A stretch of 64,000 nucleotides of DNA from Vicia villosa. Its lineage: Eukaryota > Streptophyta > Magnoliopsida > Fabales > Fabaceae. A model generated the notes under the pieces. It searched no databases and was not told the origin of the DNA. It worked only from the letters and a program-made list of their open reading frames with translations. Positions 28,801 through 43,624 of the stretch are shown here, one piece after another (positions within the stretch are counted from its first letter, which is position 1; every line of letters begins with the position of its first letter). The DNA is taken from assembly GCF_029867415.1 (NCBI RefSeq), contig NC_081183.1, positions 189,311,247 through 189,375,246 of the forward strand, written 5' to 3'. Both the position numbers and the translations under genes were made by a program.

Positions 28801-31565
28801 TTCTTACGAAGCTCTTCAATCTCTAACTGCTGCCGCTTTAACAATGCTGCATCAGTCAGAATCTGTACAATTCCAACCATTAAGAAATTTGATTTACAAA
28901 AAAAAAACTTAAGTAACATCATGCAAATAGAGTCAAATATTTCCTGACAAAAACAAGTAAAATGTAGAAAAAATTTCAGGCTTATTCCATTTTCTTGGCC
29001 TTAGTTAGCTTCCTAATATGATTCTCCTAATTTGTCTCCCATTTTTTTCTTCAATAGATAGTTTAGTTATATACAATGATTATTCAAGTAAATCAACTGA
29101 TGTTAGACAGCACAACATGCAACCAGTACAAGCCAAGTCTTGTCAATAAATCGTTTTAAAGTTTCTTCAATTTTTGGCAAATTTCAAAAGAAAAAAATAA
29201 CTTACAAACATTTCACAATTCTAGAAATATGAGTGACAACACAAGCTTCCACAAAACTAAACAAAGTAACCTCTATATCATAGTGAAAGTCAAATAGGAA
29301 AATATTAAACAATGTGAAACATTAAATAGGGTAACAAATACATACCTCATTCACTTGAACACAATTGGTTATGCGACTGGCTCTACTAGCAAACTGAAGA
29401 GTTCCCTTTGTTTCTTCAATGTGAACCTAATTGATATTAAAAATATTGGAGTTATGAAATCATATACTAATCATCAAACAAGAAGGAAAAAAGAGACACA
29501 ACAAAAAGCACGGCATCTACCTCTTCTGGTGCTACGGTACAAATAATGGACGTTTTGGCATTTCCACCAAGAGCGGGTTGGAGTATTCGTGTTAACTTAC
29601 TATCACGATATGGGATATGCCCCCTACAATTAGATGTAATATATCCAACATTATTGACTAAAAGAGCTATAAAATTAGAATAATATACACAAAACAGAGC
29701 CGAAAAATTTATACTTTTGTTTTGAGCCATCACTTAGTTTATTAATCACATTTCCTAGAATCATCAAGCTCTTGTTAATATATTTTCCTTCTTTCAAACG
29801 TACTCCATCAGCTCCGGTCTTTGCGATCCTTTCAGATCCAGCAAGATCTACTAAATTCTAATCCCACAAACTCAACTGTATAAGTATGCAACTTTGTAAG
29901 AAATTCTAATATAAAAGTAATATAGAAGGAAATGAAATAAATAGTACAAACCAAGACTGAAACTCGAACAATGTCATTCGAAGAATCATCAGAAGAATTG
30001 AAATCCTTCCCCTTGCTTTCAATCACCTACATATTTGATTAAGAGTTATTTGGTTAGTACTATTTTGATAAAAAAAAACAATATTATGTAAAAAGAATAT
30101 GTATTACAAAATTTAAAAAGAATTGAGGAAATACCATTCTAAATATGGTATGTGATCTGCTACTTCTAACATTCATATTTGTCTCACCAAAGTGCCTATT
30201 CTCTGCAAAATCAAAAGAATAATCTAACTTCTAATATAAAAGCAAAAAGAATCAAGCCGTAGAACTACATACCTTCCCCTGCTTTGATGAGATTTAGCAC
30301 TTGTTCAGCATTATTGACAATTTCCTCTCTGAGTCCTGCAACAAATACTCCCCGCTGGAAAATAAATAAATAAAATCAGTACATTTTCTTTACACAACTA
30401 CTATATATATTTCACACACCAACATTAAGTGGCAAGTAACCAACCTCCAGACTCTCGTGAATTTGTAATTTCTGGTTTTCAACAACAAGAAGGTCATTAA
30501 TCTCCTCATTATAAATCTCCATGTAGGAAACACGAATTAAAAACTCCCGTTTAGACATCTGAAAAACAATCAAACAACGCATAAGCATATCAAGAACAAC
30601 ACAATAACTCGCCATCAAGGTTAAAATCAAAAGAACTTCCCCTACCGTCTCTATTGTTGCAAATATGTCTTTAACTGCCAGAGGAATCACTCCCGGGTCA
30701 GTTTCACAACCATTCATCGTGAAAGTCTTCCCACTACTTGTCTGTCCATAAGCAAATGCAGTCCCTAACCATATCGTATAACTATTGTCATAATTTCATT
30801 AAATTCACATTTATATCCAAATCCAACATAAAGTAACTGTTGTCTCACCCTAAAACAACATAAAATAACTATTTTTTGTTTAATTTAAAAAAAACATACA
30901 TTCATTGATCTGGTTCCCTTAAGTATTAAAAGCATGCAGTCTCAAACATTAATTGAATAAATTAATTTTAAGCAAATCTCAATAACTGCCTTGATCCCTT
31001 CCCTAAAAAATTAAGATCAATTAAAAATCAAGGTCAGCAATTGGAAAACCCTATACTTCAATTTTGGACTGTTATCCGGATAGAGAGAATTCAACTCCAT
31101 CATTTCACACCAAAACTATGGTTACCGAATTGAATTTTTCATGAGCTCATTTGTTTGCATTACAACTTGAATCAAGCTAAGGTTAAATCTTCAATTAATA
31201 GTTTAAAAAATTGAATAAAAAAACAGTATAATAGTTTGAATTTGGATACCGTTGAAGCCATTGAGTGCAGCGAGAATGATATCCTTAGTGAGAAGCTCAT
31301 AGACACTTGAATTCGTGCTAGATTCATCGAATATATGATCTGAGAAAATTTCAAAATTGAAGATGAAAAAAACAGAAGAACGCGAAATTGATAATGATAA
31401 TAGAATTGAATTATATATACCGAAAGCATATGAAGAGCCGGAAAATGGAGTTCCGTGAATCCTGTGAAGAGATATACGGTTATCTTCAACTTTCCAGAAG
31501 CTTCCATTGACGGAATCTTCGGAAACCAGAGGACGAACTCTAACGGCTACGCAGATCTTCTCCAT
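25833..31565 (-). CDS. Kinesin-7 motor protein (KIN-7N-like), copy 1
   Basis: Plus-end microtubule motor of the CENP-E-like plant kinesin-7 family. Eighteen exons on the minus strand, from the ATG at 31565: 31421-31565, 31250-31339, 30646-30764, 30445-30558, 30273-30354, 30135-30202, 29952-30026, 29715-29857, 29521-29623, 29346-29426, 28794-28862, 28660-28719, 28391-28537, 27822-28130, 27287-27379, 27023-27181, 26669-26935, 25833-26159. They sum to 2,451 nt, 816 codons plus stop, close to Arabidopsis KIN7N. N-terminal motor: [13 protein letters not shown] start, P-loop GQTSSGKT (85-92), switch I SSRSH (197-201), switch II DLAGSE (235-240), then YRDSKLTR. Coiled-coil segments follow from about 340 ([17 protein letters not shown]). 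All introns are GT-AG except the one after 28660-28719, which fits only a GC donor. Confidence 0.93.
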
Positions 31566-31670
31566 TTGCTTTTTTTTTTGTTCTTGCAGTTGGGAGCGGG
31601 ATTTGCTAGTTCCTTTTTCTTTGCGGAATTTGAATTGGATGTTTCTTTATTGACGGAAATGCCCTCGGTC
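31018..31670. repeat. Diverged right flank of duplication copy 1
   Basis: Homologous to 49842-50508 and partly to 59030-59459 but with many substitutions and small indels, mostly in kinesin introns 1 and 2; exons 1 and 2 are better conserved. Exon 1 differs by one visible Arg/Lys change between copies. Homology to copy 2 ends near 31670, just upstream of the kinesin 5' UTR. Confidence 0.85.
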
Positions 31671-34131
31671 AAACGGAAATGCCCTCACTATTTCCAATTC
31701 AAAATACTACACCATAAATAATTCGACATTAACACAGAATTTTAACGTGAAAACTCTAAAATCGGAGAAAAAATCACAGCCGTTGTCAATAGACAACCAA
31801 AAAATAAGACTATGTGAAAATTGTTACAACGCATAATATACCTTCAAATACCCCAGGCCACCAGTACACCCACACCCTCCAAAACAAATATTTAACTACA
31901 TCTCAAAACACTCTAATACAAGAATATAAGAGAATAAAGAAAGTCAAATATAAATTTAAAGTGTTTTTGACTGATGCATCTTGTAACGAAAAACTTGAAT
32001 CCTTTATATAGCCTTAGATTCCATCTTCCTTCACAAAACTAAGCGATGCGAGACTTCTTCAAACATGTATATTTCCAATCAACCCCCAACACATGATGCA
32101 TATCTCATATCTCTAGTGGGGTGTTCTCTACTTAATGTATGATAGTGCTTTGATTTGCGCATTCGTGGAAAGGTGGAACAAAGAGACCATCTATTTTCAC
32201 CTATCATATTGAGAGATGACAATCACAATAGACAACGTCTCAACTTTGTTGTATTTTTATTTTGCTTGCTAGGGAGTTATATACCTCTCTATTGTTGTTG
32301 TATTTTTATTTTGCTTGCTAGGGAGTTATATACCTCTCTATTGTTGAGTCATAAGCTTGCATTCATAACCATCCATGTACATTTGAAGGTGACTCTAGGA
32401 AGGTAGCTTATGGTGAGATTACCAAAAAATACAAGCTTTTATTTTCTACTTGCTTGGTTTGAGAAGTCTAACAACAACTTGTCATGGAGGTCATGTTTTA
32501 GTTTATGGCTTAAACATATTTGTTGCACTTGGTTGGGTGCACCATACAAACAAACAAGTCACATCACTTGATAATTACAAAGTCTAAGTCTAACGTTCCC
32601 TAGTGTTACAAGACCAGAGCATGACCGACACGACTGGATTAACTCTACGAGCTATCCTCACCAAGGTAAATAAGCCGCTACTCTTCAATCTGAAAATATC
32701 AACATGTAAGGGTGAGTCTCATTCACAATTCATAAATATTATGCACTCATAAGCAACAAAACATCATAATATATCATTCACTCAATTTACAATATATTCA
32801 GATTTTCAATTATCATTCATCAACCACAACAAATACATCACCCAACATAACACTGAAATCCATTCAATCATGTTATGACAAAACGCATATGAGCCAACTG
32901 ACACTATGCATGTGGTACCAATAAGCCGTGGAAATAATCCATCTGACCGATCTAAACATCACCGATATACGGCCCTACCGACACAAATTCCACACAATGG
33001 GAATTATGACCACCATTGATCCAAACATCACCGGGATCCATCACCAAAATGATTTATGAATTTATGACATACTTACACACCACCGATCCGATGAAATACA
33101 TCGTCTCACCATAACTCACCATTATCATCACCAACAAGTATGCACATGCCTCCGCAATCATTCAATCATTTACACATTTATCACAATCAACTTAGTAATA
33201 ATCACAATTCATCCATCACTACACCAATACATTGTCATACTCACAAAATCACATATATGCACAATGTTCATTTCACCAAAGCAATTAAATCGAGTTTTAA
33301 AATAAAATCGGGCCACTTCCCATCTCAGCAAATTATCATATAAAATATTTAATTATATTTGCAACGCCCAAAACGGCACCTAAAATGGATACACGGATCA
33401 AAAGATATGTTGTTTCAAAGTTCAGAAATTTCTTGCACCGCAGGGTCTGTTTAGCTACGTTGTGACCTCCGCTTAGCGGGCTAGGTCCGTTTAGCGAGCT
33501 CAATTAATTTTTGAAAAACAAACAACATCCACGTTAGCGAGCCAGAGGCCGCTTAGCGGACGTGCGATTGTGCAGAAATTCACCTCTGTGACAGACCTGT
33601 GAAATCCAACATCCCTCACTCAAAACTCAGTCTAAACATTGATTAGGCACATATTAACATAATTTCAATCATCATCTAACCTCAATACCAATTAAAATCA
33701 TACTTTCAATTACCCTAACCATAAACTCCCAAACCTAACAATCCCAAACCCTCACATATCCAATTGAAGCAAACAATATTTAATCAATCCTATCACCTAT
33801 AAAACACATAAGAGAAACTAATAGGAAGAGTCCCCTCTTACCTTGATTCAAAACTTGATTCTTCCTCTTCCTCTTTCTATGCTATTCTTCCTCTCTTTCA
33901 CGTTCTTTTCTTTTTCTCTTCTATTTTCCAATTTCCTTATTTTATGAAAATAGAGTATAACTTTAGTAAAAAGGCCTAACAATCACACCCCCTCTTTACT
34001 AACCACGACTTTGGCCCAATTACATCAATCCTCAATTTCTCCACTTAATTCAATTAAAATATTAAACACTTCCAATCAATTAATTTAAATCTTAATTAAA
34101 TTAATATAGAGAAAATATGGGGTGTTACATC
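31671..34131 (-). mobile_element. Gypsy-type LTR-like sequence between the duplication copies
   Basis: The right end, read on the minus strand, is TGTAACACCCCATATTTTC, a common start of legume gypsy LTRs. About 33367-33600 holds 'acggatcaaaagatatg' followed by a GC-rich block of 'cttagcgg'-type motifs, the same arrangement as in the LTR at 56722-58845. No coding domain was recognised. The left end is uncertain and lies somewhere after 32000. 32247-32345 contains a tandem duplication with a 49-bp period (unit beginning gtatttttattttgcttgct). Confidence 0.5.
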
Positions 34132-34298
34132 ATGTCTTAGGAACAGAAGAAAATCATGATCCTTTATCTCTACTAAGTCATTAATTGATAGCGTATTATT
34201 GTTTTTAACTTTTCGAGGTTTTCAAAAGACAAAATTAATTAAATTTGTTGGTTATTTGAACCAAATATTTTTGAATGCCTTTCACTCTTCTTTTTTTT

Positions 34299-34490
34299 CC
34301 TATTTAAACTCTTCTTTTGCCCTCTCAGTCTTTTACTCTCTCTTTCATTTCATTTTACTCCTTTTCTCATTGTTTCTCCCACACTTTCAAAATGTTTGTC
34401 AAAACCTTTCTGGGTGATGAAGAACTCCTTTTTGTGATCACTGAAAAGACTATCAATTTCACTGAGTTGAAAGAACATGGACTTGATCTG
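34299..34490 (+). other. Orphan promoter-like region and first exon of an unidentified gene
   Basis: A TATA-like ctatttaaact at about 34300 and a pyrimidine-rich leader precede an ATG at 34392. The frame 34392-34490 gives 33 codons (starts MFVKTFLGDEELLFVITEKT) and ends at a plausible donor, ctg|gtaaaa. No second exon follows before the duplication breakpoint at 34578. I do not recognise the protein. It could equally be a chance open frame. Confidence 0.3.
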
Positions 34491-34577
34491 GTAAAAATAG
34501 TTCTTTGGATGTTTGTCTTGTGGATCATTAATTTTTTTCTAGGGCAAATATGTCCACAACTAGGTCAAATATGTTTG

Positions 34578-35883
<1,306 letters not shown>

Positions 35884-38800
35884 TTGAATTGAGGAACTAT
35901 GTTGAAGGGTTAGGAATTCAAAATAAAAGATGATAGGTATAGGACAACATATTTGAAACCACCCATAAAGGATGCTTTTGTAGTTTATGACCTCATTTTT
36001 ACTAGGATACAAAAATTACAAAATTTTAAAATTTGATAAAAACACCCATTTTAAAATAAAAAATTAACATCTCAAAGTAACTTTTTTTTATGAAGACATA
36101 GTAGCTTTTCTCAATTGTTTATTTTTGTGGTAGTTTACCAAATAAGTGTAGTAGATGGTTAAATTGGATTTGACATTTGTATGATGCTAACCAATGTTTT
36201 AAAGTTGTTAGCATCATATATTATTTAAAAATATAGGTATTGAAAAAAATTCAAGTTGCAAGTAGATTTAATATAAGATCCTTTAACATACGTTGATTTT
36301 AATAAAATTTAACATAAATTTTTAGTGTAAATTGATTTAAATTATTTGTCATTTATATTCACTTTCAAAGCTCAATATTATTGGATGTGGGAGTCTAATT
36401 CTTACCTTAAATCCAATTAATTACCTTTATATTTTAAAATATAATATTCTTATTTTTGATTTGTTAGTTCAGTGACTGAAATTTTAACTCTTAACAATAT
36501 ATAAATGAGATATAACCTTTATTTCAAAATCAGATGTCTCTACATAATTATACATAATTATGATTAAATTAATTTAATGTGACATTTTAAAGAATATTTT
36601 AAAAGACCAATAACATGTTACATAGTAACTAAATTGATGTAGCCATATAAGTTGAAACACCAAATTAGGTATATTTATTTGAAAAATAATTTGTTCATGT
36701 GCGACTTGTGAGTTAGTTTAGATTTGGTTGTCAGCCAATTGTACAATTGTACAGTTTGGTTGTTGAATTTTATTTTAACTCTCTTCTTCAATAAATAATA
36801 TGGACCCAACACAAACCTCTCTATCTTTCTTATCTACTTTCACAATTTTCATTGCTTTATCTAAGATTTTTACTTCAATAATAATGCAATCAAAATTGAA
36901 CAAAACTTGCTAAATCCTTGTACTTTTCCATACAATCTTTGTTAACTAGTGAAGGCTTAATTCTATTTTTGTTTCTTAACACCCCATGTGACCTTTAATG
37001 TTTTTAATATAATTCTTTTTCTAAGGATGTAAAAGGATATTTTTATCTAAACATCTATCACTTTTGGTGGGAGATAAAGAGTAATCATGAAAAAGACTCA
37101 TATATAAATTTCACATATGGAATTTATCAAGAAAAAAAAATTGAGTGCTATTAAAAAATATTAAAGTTTTTATTTTATTTTATATGTAAAATTTGTTGAG
37201 GATATATTGCAAGTGTTAGTATTGGGGAAATAGTCCTACATAAAAATATAGTGACTTAGACATTTATAAATAGGAAAACCCATTCACCTGTCACCTTAAG
37301 GTTTTGGATGAATAAGTGACGTGTCTCTCACAAAAATGTCTAGATCCTACACTATGTATTAATGTCTATAGTGAAAAATTCCCCCAACAAATAGTATCAT
37401 GAACTTTTGGTTCGAGAAAGGGACTGACTTACTTGTATCAAAAAATCAACGGCACTAACACTACAAGAGTGGTGAGTAAGAAACATTTCAAAAAAACAAA
37501 GGTCCCTAGTCCTAGTCCTACACTATGTATCAATGTTTCCTAATAAAAAATTACTCAAACAAAAAAATTACCCACAACGAATTAGATAAAAATCTATAAA
37601 ATAGATAGGAGCATGAGCACAAATTACTCACCCCGTTCCATACATGAATTTTGTTAAATATATCAACTCAATCATAATATCCTTGATTCTTTTTAATATT
37701 ATTAAATTTTTAAATGAGATAATAAATTATAATTGATCGATAATTTTTTAAAAATACGAGTAAACGAATATGAGTATAGGTATTTAAATATCTATAAAAT
37801 ACGAATATAAATACAAATATTAGTGATCATGTAAATTCAAAGTATTTTTTTAAAACGCGAGTATAGAGACAAGTATTATAGTATTTAGTCCAAATCATAC
37901 CCATTAGCACCTATATAAACATTCGATATAACATTTTTTATACTTCTAATTATAAAATTATTAAAAGTAATAACTTTATTTTCAAATATCTAACTTATTG
38001 ATTCTTTAATATTTTTTTACTATTAAAAAAAAGGTGAACATTAAATTCTTATAGTAATATCTACTGCTCCCTCCGTTTTTTATTATAAGTCGTTTTGGAA
38101 AAATATTTTGTATTTTAATATAAGTCGCTTTACAATTCCAATGACTAATTAATGCTCTTTTTTCTATTATATCCTTAAATATTTATTATTCTCTCTCATT
38201 TCAATTATATAAACTTATCTTCTACATGCCATTAATGAAGGATAATATTGTAAAAATCTTTTTAATTTCTCATTTTCATACAACAATTATAATTTTTCTT
38301 AATCTGTGTGAAAAATCTAAAACGACTTATAATAAAAAACGGATGGAGTAATATGTTAGAGTTAGAGTACTATGTAAAAAAATGTACCTATCATCGCTTT
38401 AATTTCAATTACGTGTGATATGGGTTTAGTTATTTATTACTAAAAAAATTTAAAAATGAAGAGTGGACTTGTTTGATTAAAAGTGGCACCTAGACAAAAG
38501 ACAATGCAACTTTAAAGATAGATACATCCACTAATTTTGTATTATCTGCCTAATTATCAAACCCTAATCTTAGACCTTTATCTCTACCATAACCTATTAA
38601 TATTATCATTCTCACTTTTCTTTGTATAGCTCATCGACACTTGACAACACTTCAAGAAGTGTCATGAATCAAAATATCAAAGCTTACACATTTTCTTGTA
38701 AGGTTTTTTTTTTGTGTGTGGTTATATTTATTGTAAATTCTCTAATGAATGTAAATTATCGGGAACAATATTTCATACTAAGAGAAAAAACATATTAACC

Positions 38801-39925
38801 TAATGTCATCAATTATGTTCCAAGTACAACATGAGAGACCCCTACCATAGCTAGGGGGCTGAGCTAAGGGAGAGGTTTCAGGGTTGAGGCAGTGACCCCT
38901 ACCAAGTTTTTCATTTTTATTCAATTTCAATTTCATCAGTAAATTAAATTTTATTGTCATCTATTAATATCCAAAGAGTTTTAACATATATTTCTCATAA
39001 TTATAATTTCTTTTCATAATTATTATTAAATTAAATAATTAATATATTTAGTAGATCAAATATATTAGTTATTTAATGAATTAAAATTAATTTCTTAATA
39101 ATAGAGACTAGAGAGTATTTGATTTTTTTTTTGTAAAATTGAAAGTATAAAATAAAAATAAAAATGAAGTTATAAATTTAGAAGCTATTTGAAATATTTA
39201 TTTAAAATATAAACTAGTATAACAAATTATATGCTCTTAAATAAAGCTGTTGTGAAACATCTATTGTAGTCATATGATACAATAAGTTATCTACTATAAG
39301 TCAACATTTGATAATATCAAACAAAACTAAAATGTTATTTTATTCACCAATTCCTAAACTATTGAAATTTTTTAAATAGATCTATTAACTAAAAAGCTTA
39401 TAATTAGGTCTTTGAACAATACATTTTTGTTTTGTAACTAAGTCTATTAGCTAGACTTTATTGGTCTTTGCACTAACACATTTTTGTTTTGTAATTAAGC
39501 CTATTGGTTAGACTTTATTAGAGACCGTTTGGTGTGGTAAATGGAGAGGAGAAAGATTTTTAGTTATGTGTGTTTAATTATTTTTTTTAGAAGGGAAAGA
39601 GAGGAGAGAAAAAGAGATCAAAATTTCTCACAAATTGAAGGGGAGGAGAAAGAAGGAAAAAATCGTATTTATAATCTAATTGCACTTCCCACGTTATTCT
39701 TATTTTTATTTTAAAATATCAAAATTATTCTTAATGAAAATTTTAAAATTAAATTACATGTTTTTTATTTTTTATTTAAAAACTCCATTAATATATTTTG
39801 TCTCCATTAGTTATATCATTATTTTTTTCATGTCTCATCGAACAAGCAAGTAGGAATCAGCACTTACGTGATCATGATGAGAGTTTAAGGAATGTGATTG
39901 GAGTGAAAATATAAAGAAGGATTCA
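35884..39925. other. AT-rich intergenic sequence (copy 2)
   Basis: Counterpart of 18092-22133, with the Stowaway MITE at 38067-38348. No gene supported. Confidence 0.6.
38067..38348. mobile_element. Stowaway MITE (copy 2, first)
   Basis: Duplicate of 20275-20556 with the same ends (CTCCCTCCGTTTT, aaacggatggag). Confidence 0.88.
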
Positions 39926-42155
39926 ATGAGAATCTTACGTGAAGAACCAACAAGTAAAATTGAAAGAGAAGTTCGACAAGAAGAAGTTAGAGGTCAAGCA
40001 AGCACAAGCAGACATCAAAGAACAAGACACATGCCTGCAAGGCTGCAGGAATGTGTGATTACATCAGATGATGTGGTTGATGAAGAAGGTGAGCTGGTAC
40101 ACTATGCTTTATATGCAGATGTCGAACCAATCAATGCAACTGAGGCATTGAAGGATTCGAAGTGGATGACTATGAATGAGGAACTGAAGTCCATTGAAGT
40201 CAACAACACTTGGTCACTTGTTGAATTGCCTCAAGACAAGAAGGAAATCGATGTGAAATGGGTATACAAGGTGAAGGTGAATCCCAAAGGAGAAGTAACT
40301 CGATACAAGGAAAAACTTGTGGCGAAAGGATTTCTTTAGAAAGAAGGAATCGACTTCGACGAATTCTTTGCACCTGTTGCTAGAATAGAAACAATCAGGT
40401 TGGTTGTTGGTCTAACAAACATGAACAATTGATACATATGGAAAATGAATGTGAAATATGCATTCTTGAATGACCCCTTAGATGAAGATGTTTATGTTAA
40501 ACAACCAGTTGGGTTTGTGAAACAAGGTGGAGAAAGAAAGGTGTACTGACTGCATAAAGTCCTGTATGGACTCAAACAAGCTCAAAGATCTAGGAATAAG
40601 AAGATAGAATGTTTTCTAAGAGAGAAGGAATTTATAAAGTGCACAACTGAGCACGAAGTATATGTAAGAAGAAGCAAGAGTGAATTGCTTATACTATGTC
40701 TTTATGTCGATGACTTGTTGATAACAAGTAGTTATAAGAAAGAGATCGAAGACTTCAAAGGTGAACTTAGCAAGGAATTCGAAATATGTGATCTAGGGGA
40801 GATTTCATATTTCCTTGGCATAGAAATCTACAAGAGTAGTAGAGGCTTGATGATGCATCAAAGAAGATATTCAAGTGAAATACTCAAGATATTTGAGATG
40901 GAAGGATGCAACTCGACTTCGACACCTGCTGAACCAAGACTGCAACTGTCAAAAGACTCAGATAAAGATGGTGTCGAGCCAACACAATACAGATCTAGCA
41001 TACACTGTGGGTATGGTGAGTAGATTCATACAAAATGCAAAGGTATCACATTTAGCAACGACGAAGAATATACTAAGGTATCTCAAAGGAACTATCGACT
41101 ATGGCATTCTGTTTCCTACAGTTGATAAAGGAAAGGAATGCAAGCTAGTGGATTACACTGACTCAAGTTGGTGTAGTGATGTTGAGGATAGAAAATTCAC
41201 AGCTGGTTATGTGTTTATGTTATGTGGTGCACTAGTTGTTTGGAATTAAACAAAAGAACCAATAGTAGCACTATCTTCGTGTGAAGCATATAACACAACC
41301 GCTTCTCTTTGTTCATGTCAAGCAACATGGATGGTGAATTTGTTCGAAAAGATTACAACAAAGAATTATGGAGCAATTACCATGAATATGGACAACATAT
41401 CTGCTCTCAATCTAGCCAAAAATCCGATAGCACATGGAAGAGGCAAACACATCGAGATGAGGTTTCATTATCTTCGAGAGCAAGTAGCAAAAAGGGAGGC
41501 TGAACATGGAACACTGCAAAATTGAGAATCTGATTGTAGACACCATGAAAAGGGTGTGCAGGTCGAAGTCTTCAGAAGATTAAGAATAATCATGAATGTA
41601 AATAGTTTAGACACAATGAATTAGGTGATGTGTTGAGAATGTAATTCTTTGTGTCAAAACATCATTTCGACAAAGGCTATTGTTGTCGAAATATTTAATG
41701 TGTCAAAATTGTATAGTTGTCGAAATGTCGAAGAAGTGTATCTAGACAGAAATTTAGACTTAGCTATGTTTCGTGTTTTTAGCTAAGTTAGGTTAGTTGG
41801 AGATTGCTTGGTGTGTAAACAATCTCAGCCAATAAATATAGAGGTACCCTATCATTGTAAGAGTGCAGTTTTATAGAGAAAAAATTAAGTAAAATCTCAG
41901 TTGTGAGCAGAGAGAAACTCTGCAAAAATATTCTTGTTCATCCCCCTTTTTCTTAAGCCCTAATTTCTTTTCTTCCCCAATTTATCTTTCTATCTTCTCA
42001 TAATTTATGTTTAGTGGAATCATCTTGCAACCAAGGTGTGGTTGATTCACTCAAGTGAAGAGTGATGAACAAGAGGCGAAATCAATCGGAGAAATTAATT
42101 CTTGTTCATCAAGATTGATTCACAATTCTCCTAGTTTCGGGTGTAATTCCAACAT
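39926..42155 (+). pseudogene. Broken Ty1/copia retrotransposon (copy 2)
   Basis: Duplicate of the relic at 22134-24363, with 3' LTR at about 41631-42155. Stops and the frame change near 41007 are shared. The single visible difference is a Trp codon (TGG, 40258-40260), so the first open frame runs on to 40339 (137 codons, ending KEKLVAKGFL). It remains inactive. Confidence 0.88.
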
Positions 42156-42800
42156 GAACTTGTGAAATTATGATATTTTGAAATTTTGTAGATGTCGTAA
42201 TGTTTTAGAAATAGAGTTATCCAATTTGATCAGTTTAATAACTATACATTTTTATTATAGAGATCGAATTATTCAATTGAATCATCCGATTTAATCATAT
42301 TTACTCATGTAGTTTGACTAATAAACTAGTGACCGAATACTCTCACCATTATTTGTTTTCTAGTATAACATCGTGTGCCTAGCACAATGTATCTATCATA
42401 TTGATCCCAGGCTTTGTATATTTATACATATAAAATGAGTGAATAACCATACAATTTTTTTATCATTCTTTCTTCCTGAACTCTATTGGAATCAAGTCCC
42501 TAAACTAATATATATTTTTTAATTAAATCCTTCTATTACAGTTTGCCTAAGGAAAATATAACAAAAAGAACATCATTAGAAAATAAATATAATACAAGTC
42601 CATATAATCATAATTATAAGCTAAGAGAGTATTTTAAAATCTATTATATGTAAAAATAACTATTGTTGACTTATTTAATGCTATTATTCCTACTATACCA
42701 TTTATTTAATTAAAAAATATTCATTGATAAGCAAGAACAATTTAATAGGTTTGTCTTATGTTTTACATGAAATTTTAAAAATTAATTTCACTTAATTATA

Positions 42801-43082
42801 CTCCCTCCGTTTTTTATTATAAGTCGTTTTAGACTTTTCACACAGATTAAGAAAAATAATAATTGTTGTATGAAAATGAGAAATTATGAAGGTTTTTGCA
42901 AAATTATCCTTCATTAATGACACGTAGAAGATAAATTTATATAATTGAAATGAGAGAGAATAATAAATATTTAAGGATATAATAGGAAAAATAACATTAA
43001 TTATTCATTGAAATTGTAAAACGACTTTTATTAAAATACAAAGTATTTTTCCAAAACGACTTATAATAAAAAACGGAGGGAG
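42801..43082. mobile_element. Stowaway MITE (copy 2, second)
   Basis: Duplicate of 25009-25290, flanked by TA on both sides. Confidence 0.93.
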
Positions 43083-43624
43083 TATTTCTTAATTTCCTTA
43101 GAAATAGATGTTTTTTTTAGAGTATGTTTAACATTCTATAGAATCGTATTTTCAAAATTATTATTCTTAGGATTAATATTTCTATCTATGTGTTTGATCA
43201 AAATTTAAATTACCGAAAATATTTATAAATTTTATTTAATTTAAAATTATAAGAAAATATAAAAATAAAAATAAATGCGAATAGTAGTGAAAAATTAAAA
43301 TATTAAAATTATAAATTTCATTGCAGAGCACAGCAGCATTATGGTTTCACTATGCCTTGTTAGCCACACCAACAAACACACTTCATAGACTCAAAAATTG
43401 CTCCCAAATTTCTTCCCTTTTCTCTCTCTCACACACAACACTAACATGATTTCCATTTCCAAATGACAATTGTTTCTATAACAAATGAGGCTAGAATCCA
43501 ATCAATGTAGAATAATGATATGTAACTAAATACTAGTATAATAATAATACATAAGCAATGCAACGCATTAAGATGTTCATAGCTTACAACATATCTAATC
43601 GTGACACACAAAACACTTGGGCAT

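Noticed and set aside
31455..31721. Plus-strand frame over kinesin exon 1 (and 50282-50581)
   Set aside because: Antisense shadow of the kinesin first exon.
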